Source of the DNA: AP-15 sp963732095
GTDB taxonomy: Bacteria; Pseudomonadota; Alphaproteobacteria; ATCC43930; CGMCC-115725
Direction: 5' to 3'
Length of the DNA: 64,000 bases
Assembly (NCBI GenBank): GCA_963732095.1
Contig: CAVSZA010000069.1
Location: 1 to 64,000, forward strand
The position numbers and the translations under genes were made by a program. Below the pieces are notes generated by a model. It made no database searches. It was not told where the DNA came from and saw only the letters and a list, made by a program, of their open reading frames with translations. Below are positions 24,597 through 33,991 of the stretch, in pieces. The first letter of the stretch is position 1; the number at the start of each line of letters is the position of its first letter.

Positions 24597-25589
24597 ATGA
24601 CGTCTCTACGCCTGAGCCGTCGGCTGATTTTTGGGGTTCCGTTTCTAGCCGCCTCCGGCTTTATCATGCGGCAGGCGGGAGCGGGCGAGGGTGACTTCTA
24701 CGCATTCCTGTCGGGGGTGCGCCGCGACGCCGCGGCACAGGGCATTCGGGCGTCGACAGTCGAGGTCGCGCTGCGCAACACGCAATATTTGCCGCACGTC
24801 ATCGAACTCGACCGCAAGCAGCCCGAACGAACGATGACGTTCGGCGAGTACCTCGAAAAGGTCGTCACGTCGCAGCGCATGGACGGCGCACGTTCCCAGC
24901 TGGCCGAAAATCGGATGCTGCTCGACGGGATCTGGAGGCGGTTCAATGTCGAGCCGCGCTTTGTCGTGGCGCTCTGGGGGATCGAAAGCGATTTCGGCAA
25001 GGTAATGGGCAATTACGCGGTGGTCTCGGCGCTTGCTACTCTCGCCTATGACGGGCGCCGCAGCTCGTATTTCCGCGGCGAGCTCATTTCGGCGCTGCGC
25101 ATTCTCGACCAGGGGCACATTCGGACGGACAACATGACCGGGTCCTGGGCGGGGGCCATGGGGCAGTGCCAGTTCATGCCTTCGACCTTTCTCGGGTATG
25201 CGGTCGATTACGATGGTGACGGCCGCAAGGACATCTGGAACGACCGCGCCGACGCGCTGGCCTCGATCGCCAATTTCATCTCGCGCCTGGGTTGGCGCGG
25301 CGGCGAGGGCTGGGGGCGCGAGGTCATGCTGCCCGCCGGGTTCGACGCAAGCTACACCGGGCTCGAAGTCAAGCGGCCGACCGGGGAATGGAGCCGAGTC
25401 GGGGTACGCAGCATCGACGGCGGCCCGCTCGTGGGCCGTCAGGGCGAAGCGTCGTTGGTCATGCCGGATGGCGCCGGCGGGCCGGCATACCTCGTCTATG
25501 ACAATTTCCGCACGATCATGAAGTGGAACAAATCCACGTATTTTGCGACCGCGGTCGGATATCTCGCCGACAGCATGGCGCGAGGCTAA
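24597..25589 (+). CDS. Lytic murein transglycosylase, MltB type
   Basis: Cleaves the MurNAc-GlcNAc bond of peptidoglycan in the periplasm, forming 1,6-anhydro ends. 330 residues with a signal-like N-terminus containing twin arginines (LRLSRRLIFGVPFLAASG). The catalytic glutamate lies in ALWGIESDFGKVMGNY. MGQCQFMPSTF and DGDGRKDIWN are typical of the SLT_2/MltB group; the C-terminal peptidoglycan-binding domain is absent. The next gene downstream is a D,D-carboxypeptidase, another wall enzyme, 108 bases away. Confidence 0.9.
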   Translation: MTSLRLSRRLIFGVPFLAASGFIMRQAGAGEGDFYAFLSGVRRDAAAQGIRASTVEVALRNTQYLPHVIELDRKQPERTMTFGEYLEKVVTSQRMDGARSQLAENRMLLDGIWRRFNVEPRFVVALWGIESDFGKVMGNYAVVSALATLAYDGRRSSYFRGELISALRILDQGHIRTDNMTGSWAGAMGQCQFMPSTFLGYAVDYDGDGRKDIWNDRADALASIANFISRLGWRGGEGWGREVMLPAGFDASYTGLEVKRPTGEWSRVGVRSIDGGPLVGRQGEASLVMPDGAGGPAYLVYDNFRTIMKWNKSTYFATAVGYLADSMARG

Positions 25590-25697
25590 CAGCTGCAAAA
25601 TCGTCGAGACGGATCTTCATACGGGCCGGGGCGTTCTCTGTCCGTCCCGGAAATAGAGTGAGCGAAAATGGCGGATCGGAAAATCGGGAGAGTTTTT

Positions 25698-26903
25698 ATG
25701 GCGCGCTCGACTGCCGCCGTGATCGCGGCGGTGTTGCTCGTGGGCGGGCTTAGCAGCCACCCGGCGGCAGGCGCACGAGGCCATGCCAAACCCAAGGCCA
25801 CCGCCGCCGCCCAGGTCCCGGCGAATCCGACCGCGGGCATGGAAACACAGGCGACGCACGCCTTTGTCATCGAGACTGAGACCGGCACGGTGCTGCTCGA
25901 CAAGGCCGCCGACGAGCACATGCCGCCGGCCTCGATGAGCAAGATCATGACCGCCTATGTCGTTTTCGACATGCTGAAGCAGGGGCGGGCGAAGCTCGAT
26001 GACGAATTGCCGGTCAGCGAGCGGGCTTGGCGGCTGCAAGGCTCGAAGATGTTCGTGCCGATCGGTGGGCGCATCAAAATCGATGATCTGTTGAAAGGCG
26101 TGATCATCCAGTCCGGCAATGACGCCTGCCTCGTCCTCGCCGAAGGCCTCGCTGGGAGCGAAGAATCCTTTGTCGAGCTGATGAACCAGAAGGCGAAGGA
26201 GATCGGGCTCAAAGACAGCCATTTTGCGAATGTCGATGGTCTGCCCAGTCCCGATCATTGGATGACCGCGCGCGATTTGGCGACTTTATCGATCCGAACA
26301 ATCCAAGACTTTCCGGAATACTATCACTACTACAGTGAAATGGGGTACGAGTATAACAACATCAAACAGGGCAACCGCAACCCGCTGCTCTACAAAGGAG
26401 TCGGCGCCGACGGGCTGAAGACCGGCCATACCGAAGAGGCGGGCTACAGCCTCACCGCTTCGGTCAAGCGCGAGGACCGCCGCATTATCCTCGTGCTCGG
26501 CGGCCTGCCGACGATGAAAGCGCGTGCCCAGGAGAGCGAGCGGCTGATCGACTGGGCGTTCCGCGAGTTCAACGACTACAAGCTGTTCGCGGCTGGCGAC
26601 AAGATCGAGGACGCCGAGGTGTGGCTCGGCTCCGACCCGAAGGTGCCGCTCACCGTCGCCAATGATCTGGTCGTGACCTTGCCGCGCAAGTCGCGCAAGG
26701 ACATGAAGGTCACGGTCGACTACGACCGCCCGATTCCGGCGCCCGTCAAGAAAGGCCAGACAGTCGGGAAGCTGGTGGTGACCGCTCCCGATGTTCCGCC
26801 GACCGAGGTGCCGCTCGTCGCCGGCGCGGATGTCGACCGTATGGACCCGCTCAGCCGCGTCGCGACCCTCGCCGGCTATCTGGTGTGGGGCGGCCGGCAT
26901 TGA
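25698..26903 (+). CDS. D-alanyl-D-alanine carboxypeptidase (PBP5/6 family)
   Basis: A penicillin-binding protein that trims the terminal D-alanine of peptidoglycan side chains in the periplasm. 401 residues with signal peptide MARSTAAVIAAVLLVGGL. The three active-site motifs are SMSK (PPASMSKIMTAY), SGN (IIQSGNDACLVLAE) and KTG (DGLKTGHT). The C-terminal domain from ~residue 280 is the beta-rich PBP5_C region. ATG 25698 is preferred because GGAGAG precedes it and it begins the signal; an ATG 30 bases earlier is possible. tmk begins one base after its stop. Confidence 0.92.
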   Translation: MARSTAAVIAAVLLVGGLSSHPAAGARGHAKPKATAAAQVPANPTAGMETQATHAFVIETETGTVLLDKAADEHMPPASMSKIMTAYVVFDMLKQGRAKLDDELPVSERAWRLQGSKMFVPIGGRIKIDDLLKGVIIQSGNDACLVLAEGLAGSEESFVELMNQKAKEIGLKDSHFANVDGLPSPDHWMTARDLATLSIRTIQDFPEYYHYYSEMGYEYNNIKQGNRNPLLYKGVGADGLKTGHTEEAGYSLTASVKREDRRIILVLGGLPTMKARAQESERLIDWAFREFNDYKLFAAGDKIEDAEVWLGSDPKVPLTVANDLVVTLPRKSRKDMKVTVDYDRPIPAPVKKGQTVGKLVVTAPDVPPTEVPLVAGADVDRMDPLSRVATLAGYLVWGGRH

Positions 26904-26904
26904 C

Positions 26905-27606
26905 GTGACGGATCGTCGCGGCCGGTTCATCTCGATCGAGGGCGGCGAAGGCGCCGGCAAGTCGACGCAGGTCGGATTGCTGGTGGCGGCGCTCGACCGC
27001 GCGGTGATCCCGGTGCGGGCGACCCGCGAGCCGGGAGGATCGCCCGGTGCCGAGGCGATCCGGCGGCTGCTGCTCGAAGGCGAAGGCGAGCGCTGGGATG
27101 CGATCAGCGAAGCCTTGCTGCTCGTCGCCGCACGCCGTGATCACGTTACCCGCGTCATCGCCCCTGCTCTCGCGCAAGGGGTATGGCTGGTGTCCGACCG
27201 CTTCGCGGATTCCACCACGGCCTATCAGGGCTACGGCAGAGGGGTGGCGCTCGAGGACCTTGCCATATTGCACCACTTCGCGCTCGGCGATTTCGCGCCG
27301 GACCTGACCGTGATCCTCGATCTGCCGGTCGATATCGGTCTCGCCCGCGTTGCCGCGCGCTCGGCCGCGGACCGGTTCGAACGCCTCGACCGCGATTTCC
27401 ACGAGAAACTTCGCCAAGGGTTCCGGCAGATCGCCGCCGACAACCCTAGCCGCTGCGTATTGGTCGACGCCTCGGGCGACCCGAAGACGGTGCACCAAGC
27501 CTTACTCGCTGCGATCGAGAAGTGCTTGGGCGTGGCGATTGCCCCTCACCCCAGTCCTCTCCCCGCAAGCGGGGAGAGGGAGGGACCCGCGTCAGCGGGA
27601 GGGTGA
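26905..27606 (+). CDS. tmk: Thymidylate kinase
   Basis: Phosphorylates dTMP to dTDP for DNA synthesis. The P-loop is GGEGAGKS (residues 13-20), followed by TREPGGSPGAE and the DR-containing LVSDRFADSTTAYQGYGRG. The GTG at 26905 starts one base after the carboxypeptidase stop. The 233 residues exceed the usual ~210: the final ~20 (from PHPSPLPASGERE) are encoded by a palindromic repeat that also supplies the stop codon. That tail lies beyond the last helix and probably does not harm function. holB follows, the usual alphaproteobacterial arrangement. Confidence 0.93.
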   Translation: MTDRRGRFISIEGGEGAGKSTQVGLLVAALDRAVIPVRATREPGGSPGAEAIRRLLLEGEGERWDAISEALLLVAARRDHVTRVIAPALAQGVWLVSDRFADSTTAYQGYGRGVALEDLAILHHFALGDFAPDLTVILDLPVDIGLARVAARSAADRFERLDRDFHEKLRQGFRQIAADNPSRCVLVDASGDPKTVHQALLAAIEKCLGVAIAPHPSPLPASGEREGPASAGG

Positions 27607-27612
27607 GGGGCA
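27541..27612. repeat. GC-rich palindromic repeat at the end of tmk
   Basis: Nested arms: gcccctcacc at the left mirrored by ggtgaggggc at the right, with an inner stem cctctccccgc / gcggggagagg. It codes the last ~20 residues of Tmk and reaches to 22 bases before the holB start. Same family as 80-121, 18174-18201, 49142-49240 and 51026-51180. Confidence 0.75.
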
Positions 27613-27633
27613 GCGAGCGACGGAACTTGACGC

Positions 27634-28707
27634 GTGATCGCGCCGCGGGAGAACCCGCAGCTGGTCGGGCACGAGAATGCCGAGCGCGAGCTGCGCCGGC
27701 TCGTCGAGGCGGGGCGGCTGCCGCACGCCATCCTGCTGAGCGGGCCGCGCGGCATTGGCAAGGCTACGCTGGCCTTTCGCCTCGCCCGCTTCCTGCTCGC
27801 CGGGCCTGGAGACCTTCCGGCCGAGATGTTTCAGGAAACAGAAAAGGTCGGGCTGGCAATCGATGCCGAGAGCGGCGTGTTCCGCCGGGTTGCATCGGGC
27901 GGTCACGCCGATCTGCTCACCGTCGAGCGCGCCTATGATCCGCGGCGCCGCCGATTGCGCAGCGACATCATCGTCGAGGATACGCGGGCGATCGCCGGTT
28001 TTTTCCGGCTGACCGCGGCCGAGGAGGGGTGGCGCATCGTCATCATCGACGGCGCCGAGGAGATGAACCGCAACGCGGCCAACGCGTTGCTGAAGATCCT
28101 CGAAGAGCCGCCCCGGCGGGGGCTGCTGCTGCTGGTCAGCCACAGCCCGGGCCGGCTGCTGCCGACTATTCGCTCGCGCTGCCGGCACTTCCCGCTGTCA
28201 TCGCTCGCGCGCCCGCTGGTCTTGCAGCTCCTTGGGCAGTATCGCCCCGAGCTTCCTCAAGTAGAGGCCGAGGCACTGGCGGGGCTGGCTGAAGGCAGCA
28301 TCGGCCGGGCCATCGAGCTCGCCGATGCCGGCGGGCTGGCGCTCTACCAGTCACTTCTCGGCATCCTTGCACAGGTTCCGCTGATCGAGGTCGCCGAGCT
28401 CCACGCCTTTGCCGACAAGCTCGCCCGCCCCGACGCGGAAGAGGCCTACCGAGCCAGCCAAGAGCTGTTGTCGCAGTTTCTGGCGAGAATGGTAGCTCGC
28501 GCGGCCACCCGGCCGTCAGGACCGGACGAGCTGATCGGCAAGGAAGGGGAGGTGGTGCAGCGTCTCGCCGCTTGCGCCGATCCGGCGCGCTGGGCGGATC
28601 TGCGTGACCGGATCGGCCGCGATTTCGCCAACACGGACCAGCTAAATCTCGACCGCAAGCAGGCCATCCTCGCCGCGTTCTTTGCCGTCGAAGAACTGGG
28701 GCGATAG
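27634..28707 (+). CDS. holB: DNA polymerase III subunit delta-prime
   Basis: A clamp-loader subunit that with delta and tau/gamma loads the beta sliding clamp. 357 residues. It has the AAA+ fold with a degenerate Walker A (SGPRGIGKAT, residues 36-45), the sensor region VIIDGAEEMNRNAANALLK then ILEEPP, and the SRC motif (TIRSRCRHF). The zinc-binding cysteines found in some delta-primes are not evident. Starts at GTG 27634 after the repeat. Followed 65 bases later by metG, forming the common tmk-holB-metG-tatD-MBL run. Confidence 0.93.
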   Translation: MIAPRENPQLVGHENAERELRRLVEAGRLPHAILLSGPRGIGKATLAFRLARFLLAGPGDLPAEMFQETEKVGLAIDAESGVFRRVASGGHADLLTVERAYDPRRRRLRSDIIVEDTRAIAGFFRLTAAEEGWRIVIIDGAEEMNRNAANALLKILEEPPRRGLLLLVSHSPGRLLPTIRSRCRHFPLSSLARPLVLQLLGQYRPELPQVEAEALAGLAEGSIGRAIELADAGGLALYQSLLGILAQVPLIEVAELHAFADKLARPDAEEAYRASQELLSQFLARMVARAATRPSGPDELIGKEGEVVQRLAACADPARWADLRDRIGRDFANTDQLNLDRKQAILAAFFAVEELGR

Positions 28708-28772
28708 AACGGCGGCCGGCCGCCGCTGGATCGCGATCCGCGCGGGGCCATATTTGGGGTTTGGAGACAATC

Positions 28773-30308
28773 ATGACCGCCGACCGGCCATTCTTCGTCA
28801 CGACCCCGATTTACTACGTCAACGACACGCCGCATTTGGGGCATGCCTATACGACGGTGGCGTGCGACGTGCTGGCGCGGTTCATGCAACTCGACGGGCG
28901 CCGCGTGAAATTCCTGACCGGCACCGACGAGCACGGCCAAAAGGTCGAGCAGTCGGCGCGCCTTGCCGGCATCTCGCCACAGCAATTTACCGACCGGATT
29001 TCCGAGGCGTTTCGCGATATGACGCGGCTCCTCGACATCAGCAATGACGATTTCATCCGCACCACCGAGCCGCGCCACGTCCGCGGCGTCCAAGCGCTCT
29101 GGCAGGAATTGGAGCGGCGCGGCGAGATTTATCTCGGACGTTTTGCCGGGTGGTATTCGGTGCGCGACGAAGCATTCTATGACGAAGGCGAGTTGGTCGA
29201 TGGGAAGGCGCCGACCGGCGCCGAGGTCGAGTGGCTGGAGGAGGAGAACTACTTCTTCCGGCTTTCCGCGTGGCAGGACCGGCTTCTAGCCTATTATGAC
29301 GCGAACCCGGATGCGGTTGCGCCGCGCAGCCGGCGCAACGAGGTCGTCAGCTTCGTCAAGTCGGGTCTGCGCGACCTGTCGATCTCGAGAACCAGCTTCA
29401 ACTGGGGAATTCCGGTCCCGGGCAACCCGGACCACGTAATCTATGTGTGGCTCGACGCGCTGACCAACTACATCACCGCGCTCGGCTATCCGGATACCAA
29501 AAATCCGGAGTATTCGACTTTCTGGCCTGCCGATATTCACGTCGTCGGCAAGGACATCGTGCGCTTTCACGCGGTCTATTGGCCGGCCTTTTTGATGGCT
29601 GCCGGTCTTGAGCCGCCGCGCCGCGTCTTCGCCCATGGCTGGTGGACAGTCGAGGGGCAGAAGATGTCGAAATCGCTGAACAACTTCATTCCGCCGAAGC
29701 AGCTCGTCGATACCTATGGGCTCGATGCGGTGCGTTATTTTGTGCTGCGCGAATTGCCGTTCGGAAGTGACGGGGACTTTTCGCACCGCGCCGTAGTGGG
29801 CCGGCTCAATGGCGATCTCGCCAATGATTTCGGCAATCTGGCGCAGCGCGTTCTGGTGATGATCAATCGCAATTGCGGCGGCTGCGTGCCCGATCACGGC
29901 GAGCTGGGCGCTGCCGATACCGCATTGCTGAAGGCTGCGCAAAGCCTCCTCGGGACAGTGCGTGGGCATATCGCGGAGCAGGCTTTTCACTTGGCGCTCG
30001 AGGCGATCTGGCGGGTTGTCGGCGACGCCAACCGCTATATCGACGAGCAGGCGCCATGGGCGCTCAGCCGCAGCGACCCGGCCCGCATGGGTACGGTCCT
30101 CTACACCCTGGCCGAAACGCTGCGGCATCTAGCGATCCTGGTGCAGCCCTTCGTGCCCGGCGCGGCGCGAAAGCTCCTCGACCAACTGGCGGTGCCGGAG
30201 GCGGCGCGCGATTTCAGCGCCTTGGCCGAGGCGCCGTTTGCCTCGGGCACGCGGTTGCCAAAGCCGGAGGGAATTTTCCCGCGTTTTATCGAAGAAGCGG
30301 CCGGATGA
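28773..30308 (+). CDS. metG: Methionyl-tRNA synthetase
   Basis: Charges tRNA(Met). 511 residues, the short class without a C-terminal tRNA-binding domain and without a four-cysteine zinc knuckle. The class I signatures are HLGHAYT (H21-H24) and GQKMSKSLNN. The start ATG 28773 has GGAG seven bases upstream; a TTG 12 bases earlier is less likely. It overlaps tatD as ATGA. Confidence 0.96.
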   Translation: MTADRPFFVTTPIYYVNDTPHLGHAYTTVACDVLARFMQLDGRRVKFLTGTDEHGQKVEQSARLAGISPQQFTDRISEAFRDMTRLLDISNDDFIRTTEPRHVRGVQALWQELERRGEIYLGRFAGWYSVRDEAFYDEGELVDGKAPTGAEVEWLEEENYFFRLSAWQDRLLAYYDANPDAVAPRSRRNEVVSFVKSGLRDLSISRTSFNWGIPVPGNPDHVIYVWLDALTNYITALGYPDTKNPEYSTFWPADIHVVGKDIVRFHAVYWPAFLMAAGLEPPRRVFAHGWWTVEGQKMSKSLNNFIPPKQLVDTYGLDAVRYFVLRELPFGSDGDFSHRAVVGRLNGDLANDFGNLAQRVLVMINRNCGGCVPDHGELGAADTALLKAAQSLLGTVRGHIAEQAFHLALEAIWRVVGDANRYIDEQAPWALSRSDPARMGTVLYTLAETLRHLAILVQPFVPGAARKLLDQLAVPEAARDFSALAEAPFASGTRLPKPEGIFPRFIEEAAG

Positions 30309-31105
30309 GAGGCGAGGGCAGGGGCCCGATGCTGGTCGACAGCCATTGCCATCTCGACTTCCCGGATTTCGCGGCAGAGCGGGATGCTGTGGTCGGGCGC
30401 GCCCGAGCGGCCGGGGTCGAAACGATGCTGACGATCTGCACGCGGCTCGACCAATTCGACGGGGTGCGCGCGATCGCCGAGGCCTATGACGGGATCTGGT
30501 GCTCGGTCGGGGCGCATCCTCACGAGGCTGCCGATCACGCCCCGCTGCTCACCGACCAGCTTCTCGCGCTGACCGATCATCCGAAAGTCGTCGGCATCGG
30601 CGAGACCGGCCTCGACTTTCATTATGATCTGAGCCCGCGGGATATTCAGGAGCGCGTTTTCCGCATTCACATCGCGGCATCGCGCGCCAGCGGTTTGCCA
30701 TTGATCATTCATGCCCGCGAGGCGGATCGCGAGATCGCGCGGCTTCTCGAAGAAGAGCGGCCGCCGCCCGGGGTGTTGCACTGCTTCAGCAGCGGCCGGG
30801 CGCTCGCCGAAACTGCGATCGCGCTCGGATTTCTTGTTTCGATCTCCGGGATCGTGACATTCCGCAATGCCGAAGAGTTGCGCGCGATCGTGCGCGACTT
30901 GCCGCTCGATCGGCTGCTCGTCGAGACGGACGCGCCCTATCTCGCACCGGTGCCCTATCGCGGCAAGCGCAATGAGCCGGCCTTTGTGGCGGCGACCGCG
31001 GCAGCCGTGGCGGCGCTCAAGGGCGTTGACCCCGAGGAAATCGCGGTGGTAACGCGGGACAATTTCTTCCGCCTCTTCACCAAGGCGTCCCCGCCCGCAG
31101 TATGA
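30305..31105 (+). CDS. tatD: TatD family metal-dependent hydrolase (DNase)
   Basis: A TIM-barrel hydrolase related to TatD/YcfH, with reported 3'-5' exonuclease activity in family members. 266 residues. Metal ligands lie in VDSHCHLDF (HxH), GIGETGLDFH, LIIHAREA, LHCFSSG and VETDAPYLAP. The ATG at 30305 overlaps the metG stop (ATGA); an internal ATG at 30329, directly before LVDSHCH, has its own GGGG site and could be the main start. It overlaps the next gene by ATGA as well. Confidence 0.93.
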   Translation: MRGEGRGPMLVDSHCHLDFPDFAAERDAVVGRARAAGVETMLTICTRLDQFDGVRAIAEAYDGIWCSVGAHPHEAADHAPLLTDQLLALTDHPKVVGIGETGLDFHYDLSPRDIQERVFRIHIAASRASGLPLIIHAREADREIARLLEEERPPPGVLHCFSSGRALAETAIALGFLVSISGIVTFRNAEELRAIVRDLPLDRLLVETDAPYLAPVPYRGKRNEPAFVAATAAAVAALKGVDPEEIAVVTRDNFFRLFTKASPPAV

Positions 31106-31875
31106 AGGTCACAGTCCTCGGCTGCGGCGCCTCGACCGGCGTGCCGGCGATCGGCCCGGACTGGGGCCGGTGCGATCCCGCCGATCCGCGCAACCGTCGC
31201 CGCCGCGTATCGGCACTTGTCGAGATCGGCGATGTGATCATCCTGATCGACACCTCACCGGATCTGCGCGAGCAATTGATCGACGCCAGGGTCTCGCGGT
31301 TGGACGCCGTGATAGTGACCCATGCGCATGCCGACCACCTCCACGGGATCGACGATCTGCGCGCGATCAACCGGCGGATGGGGCGGGCGATCCCGCTCTT
31401 TGCCGACGCGAAGACCTTGACCGAGATCGGCCGCCGCTTTGGATACGTCCTCGAGCCGCCGTCGGAGCCGGGCCGGTTCCACAAGCCGACCCTCGAACCG
31501 CACGAGATCCGCGGCCCCTTCGAGATCGCCGGGATTCCAGTCATTCCCTTCGCGCAGGACCATGGCTTCAGCACGACGCTCGGTCTGCGGATCGGCGGCT
31601 TTGCGTACTCGACGGACGTCACCGAGCTCGACGACGCGGCCTTCGCCGCGGTTGAAGGGGTCGAACTGTGGATCGTCGACTGCCTCAGGCGCGAGCCGCA
31701 TCCGACCCACTCGCATTTGGCAAAGACCTTGTCGTGGATCGCGCGCGTCCGTCCGCAGCGCGCCGTGCTGACGCATATGGATCAGAGCCTCGACTACCGC
31801 GAGCTCAGCGCCGAATTGCCGAGCGGCGTTGAACCCGGCCAGGACGGCCTCGTGATCGAGCTGCGCGACCCATAA
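31102..31875 (+). CDS. MBL-fold metallo-hydrolase, PhnP-like
   Basis: A 257-residue metallo-beta-lactamase-fold phosphodiesterase-type hydrolase. The metal motif is HAHADHLHG (HxHxDH), with further ligands in DHGFSTTLGLRIG and STDVTELD and the C-terminal LTHMDQSLDY. The N-terminus VLGCGASTGVPAIG is typical of PhnP-like proteins. Stop/start overlap with tatD (ATGA) places it in the tmk-holB-metG-tatD operon. No phosphonate genes are nearby, so a phn role is unlikely. Confidence 0.88.
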   Translation: MKVTVLGCGASTGVPAIGPDWGRCDPADPRNRRRRVSALVEIGDVIILIDTSPDLREQLIDARVSRLDAVIVTHAHADHLHGIDDLRAINRRMGRAIPLFADAKTLTEIGRRFGYVLEPPSEPGRFHKPTLEPHEIRGPFEIAGIPVIPFAQDHGFSTTLGLRIGGFAYSTDVTELDDAAFAAVEGVELWIVDCLRREPHPTHSHLAKTLSWIARVRPQRAVLTHMDQSLDYRELSAELPSGVEPGQDGLVIELRDP

Positions 31876-32019
31876 TCGGAAAATTTCGAAAAACGCCGGG
31901 TCCTATTTCGGCCCGCGCCGGCGGAGCGTTGAAACGGGAGGCGGCACCCTGACGCCGCTCAGGCGAAGCAGTCTATCTTGATCGTAAACTTCAGGGCTGC
32001 CGGGATCCGCACCGGTTTC

Positions 32020-32535
32020 GGGCGAGTCCCAGGCAAAAGCTGCTGCAAGCACTTGATTATTTGCAGTTGCAAAATGAAGCTGATAGAGGGCGTTTCCGGG
32101 ACGCGGGTGTTCGTCGGTGAATACGGTTTCGCAGCCGATCGCTATACGCCGCGAGAACAGGACATCCTATCTCGGCGGGTGATGCGAACCGGGCTCGAAT
32201 GGGGAGGCGCGTTCATCCTTTATTGGTAGATGTACAACAACGAAGTCAGGGATGGCCGCCAGCGCGGGTTTTGGCTGATCGACAATGAAGGCCACAAGCA
32301 GCCAGTCTATCGCACGCTGCAACAATATTATCGAAACGCTCGGGTGTGGGTGGCCGATGTTCTCGGCCAGCAGCAGCGGCTTCCGACCCAGCTGGAATTC
32401 GACGGAACTGCTGTGGCTGCGATAGTGACAGTGCCCGGCAGGGGAGCAGAATCGCCGATTCGCAACCATTGCCTCGAACCACCCGGCAGCAGCCTTTTCG
32501 GGTCCGGTACTTTTTGTCAATTTCCGCGCCGGTAA
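32020..32535 (+). pseudogene. C-terminal remnant of a clan GH-A-type glycosidase
   Basis: Within the 852-base gap between the MBL gene and the porin, one frame reads LLQALDYLQLQ, shifts near 32065, continues as RVFVGEYGFAADRYTPREQ then LEWGGAFILYW, hits a TAG at 32227-32229, and resumes as MYNNEVRDGRQRGFWLIDN then GHKQPVYRTLQQYY. The GEYG phrase fits the beta-7 nucleophile glutamate of a GH-A barrel, and WxMYNNE the end of beta-8, where TAG probably replaced GAG (Glu). With one frameshift, one nonsense change and no N-terminus it is dead. The rest of the gap (31876-32020, 32536-32727) shows no gene. Confidence 0.6.
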
Positions 32536-32727
32536 CAACCTGTGCTGCCTAGAAAATAATCAGAATTCGCGAATTGGCGAGCGAACATTGACTGACGCGG
32601 TGATTCGGAGAAAAAGGGAATTGGCCCACCGCTGCACAACCAACCGGTTTGCCGCGCGGTCTGTCGCGTCATCCGGGAGGTGGTATGGCGCTTGCTAGCT
32701 GGAACTGCCGCTTAGTGAGGCTTTAAG

Positions 32728-33987
32728 ATGAAGCATATCAAGCACAGCTTTGTGATAAGTTCCGCGTTGGTTTCGGTGCTGCTCTGCGGTATTGGTTCAG
32801 CCTGGGGCGAGGAGAACGCCGAGCAACCCGCCGCGGCCGAAACACCGGCCGCACCGACGGCGTTGACCACACCGTCTCTGACCGGCCCCCTGGCGGGCAA
32901 CCCAAATCCGATCAACTTCGACGCCGGCCCGCTGGGCCCGGTTTATTTGACGGGGATCGTCAGCGGTCTGGCGTTGTGGCAGAACAACCCGTTTCCTGGA
33001 GACCAGCGCTCTTTGGGAAGTCTGAGCAATGGCCAATTTATCTTTCAAAAGACTGATGGGCTTCTACAGTACTACGTGCAGGTGGGGGCTTATACAATAC
33101 CAGCCCTGGGTACGCCGTATTTCAATACGCCGGTGGCCACCGGCGACTTTTTCTCTGCCTTGCCGCTCGCAAACTTGAAGCTCGCGCCAAGTGATGCCTT
33201 CTCGGTCCAGGGCGGCAAGTTGCCGACCCTCATAGGAGCCGAATATACGTTCACCTTTCAGAACATGAACATCGAGCGCGGCCTCTTGTGGAATCAGGAA
33301 CCGGCCATCAGCCGCGGCGCCCAGTTGAACTATACCGCAGATCCCCTTGCGTTCTCGTTCTCGTGGAATGATGGCTTTTACTCAAATCAGTTTACCTGGC
33401 TTACAGGGTCGCTGGCCTACACGCTCGATAAACAGAACACCTTCACCATCGCTGCCGGCGGCAACTATGCCCATTCGACCAAGGTAACGACGACGACGCC
33501 CTTCAATTTAACGACAGCCACACCGTTGTTTCAGAACAACGAGACGATTTTGAACGTCATCTATACTTATAATTCCGCGCCGTGGACAATCACGCCCTAT
33601 TTCCAGTATACAAATGTGCCAGGAAATTCGTCGCCGCCGTTCAACACCTTTTCGTCAGCATCGACTTTCGGAGGGGCGATATTGGCGAATTATTCTTTTC
33701 CCGACAATTCGTGGTTGCCGGGCTTCAGTCTGCCGGCTCGGTTCGAGTACATTGCGAGCACGGGCAGCGTCGCGGGTGGCGCACCCAGCCTGATCTACGG
33801 CCCTGGCAGCAATGCATGGTCGATCACCGTCACCCCGACCTATCAGCACGGGATTTATTTCGCTCGCGCCGAGTTCTCCCATGTGGGAACCAGCAATACG
33901 ACGCCGGCGCTGTTCCCGGTCTTTGGCCGCGACGGCAGGAACACGACGCAAACCCGTTTCTTGTTCGAAACAGGCGTGCTGTTCTGA
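32728..33987 (+). CDS. Outer-membrane beta-barrel porin-like protein
   Basis: 419 residues with a signal peptide (MKHIKHSFVISSALVSVLLC, cleavage near SAWG-E), an alanine/proline/threonine-rich linker to ~residue 55, then alternating aromatic/polar strands and a terminal phenylalanine (FLFETGVLF), the C-terminal signature of outer-membrane barrels. It resembles the alphaproteobacterial BBP2/DUF1597-type porins. GAGG precedes the ATG. Base composition is lower in GC than the neighbours, as is common for barrel genes rich in N, T, F and Y codons. The substrate is unknown. Confidence 0.8.
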   Translation: MKHIKHSFVISSALVSVLLCGIGSAWGEENAEQPAAAETPAAPTALTTPSLTGPLAGNPNPINFDAGPLGPVYLTGIVSGLALWQNNPFPGDQRSLGSLSNGQFIFQKTDGLLQYYVQVGAYTIPALGTPYFNTPVATGDFFSALPLANLKLAPSDAFSVQGGKLPTLIGAEYTFTFQNMNIERGLLWNQEPAISRGAQLNYTADPLAFSFSWNDGFYSNQFTWLTGSLAYTLDKQNTFTIAAGGNYAHSTKVTTTTPFNLTTATPLFQNNETILNVIYTYNSAPWTITPYFQYTNVPGNSSPPFNTFSSASTFGGAILANYSFPDNSWLPGFSLPARFEYIASTGSVAGGAPSLIYGPGSNAWSITVTPTYQHGIYFARAEFSHVGTSNTTPALFPVFGRDGRNTTQTRFLFETGVLF

Positions 33988-33991
33988 GCGG

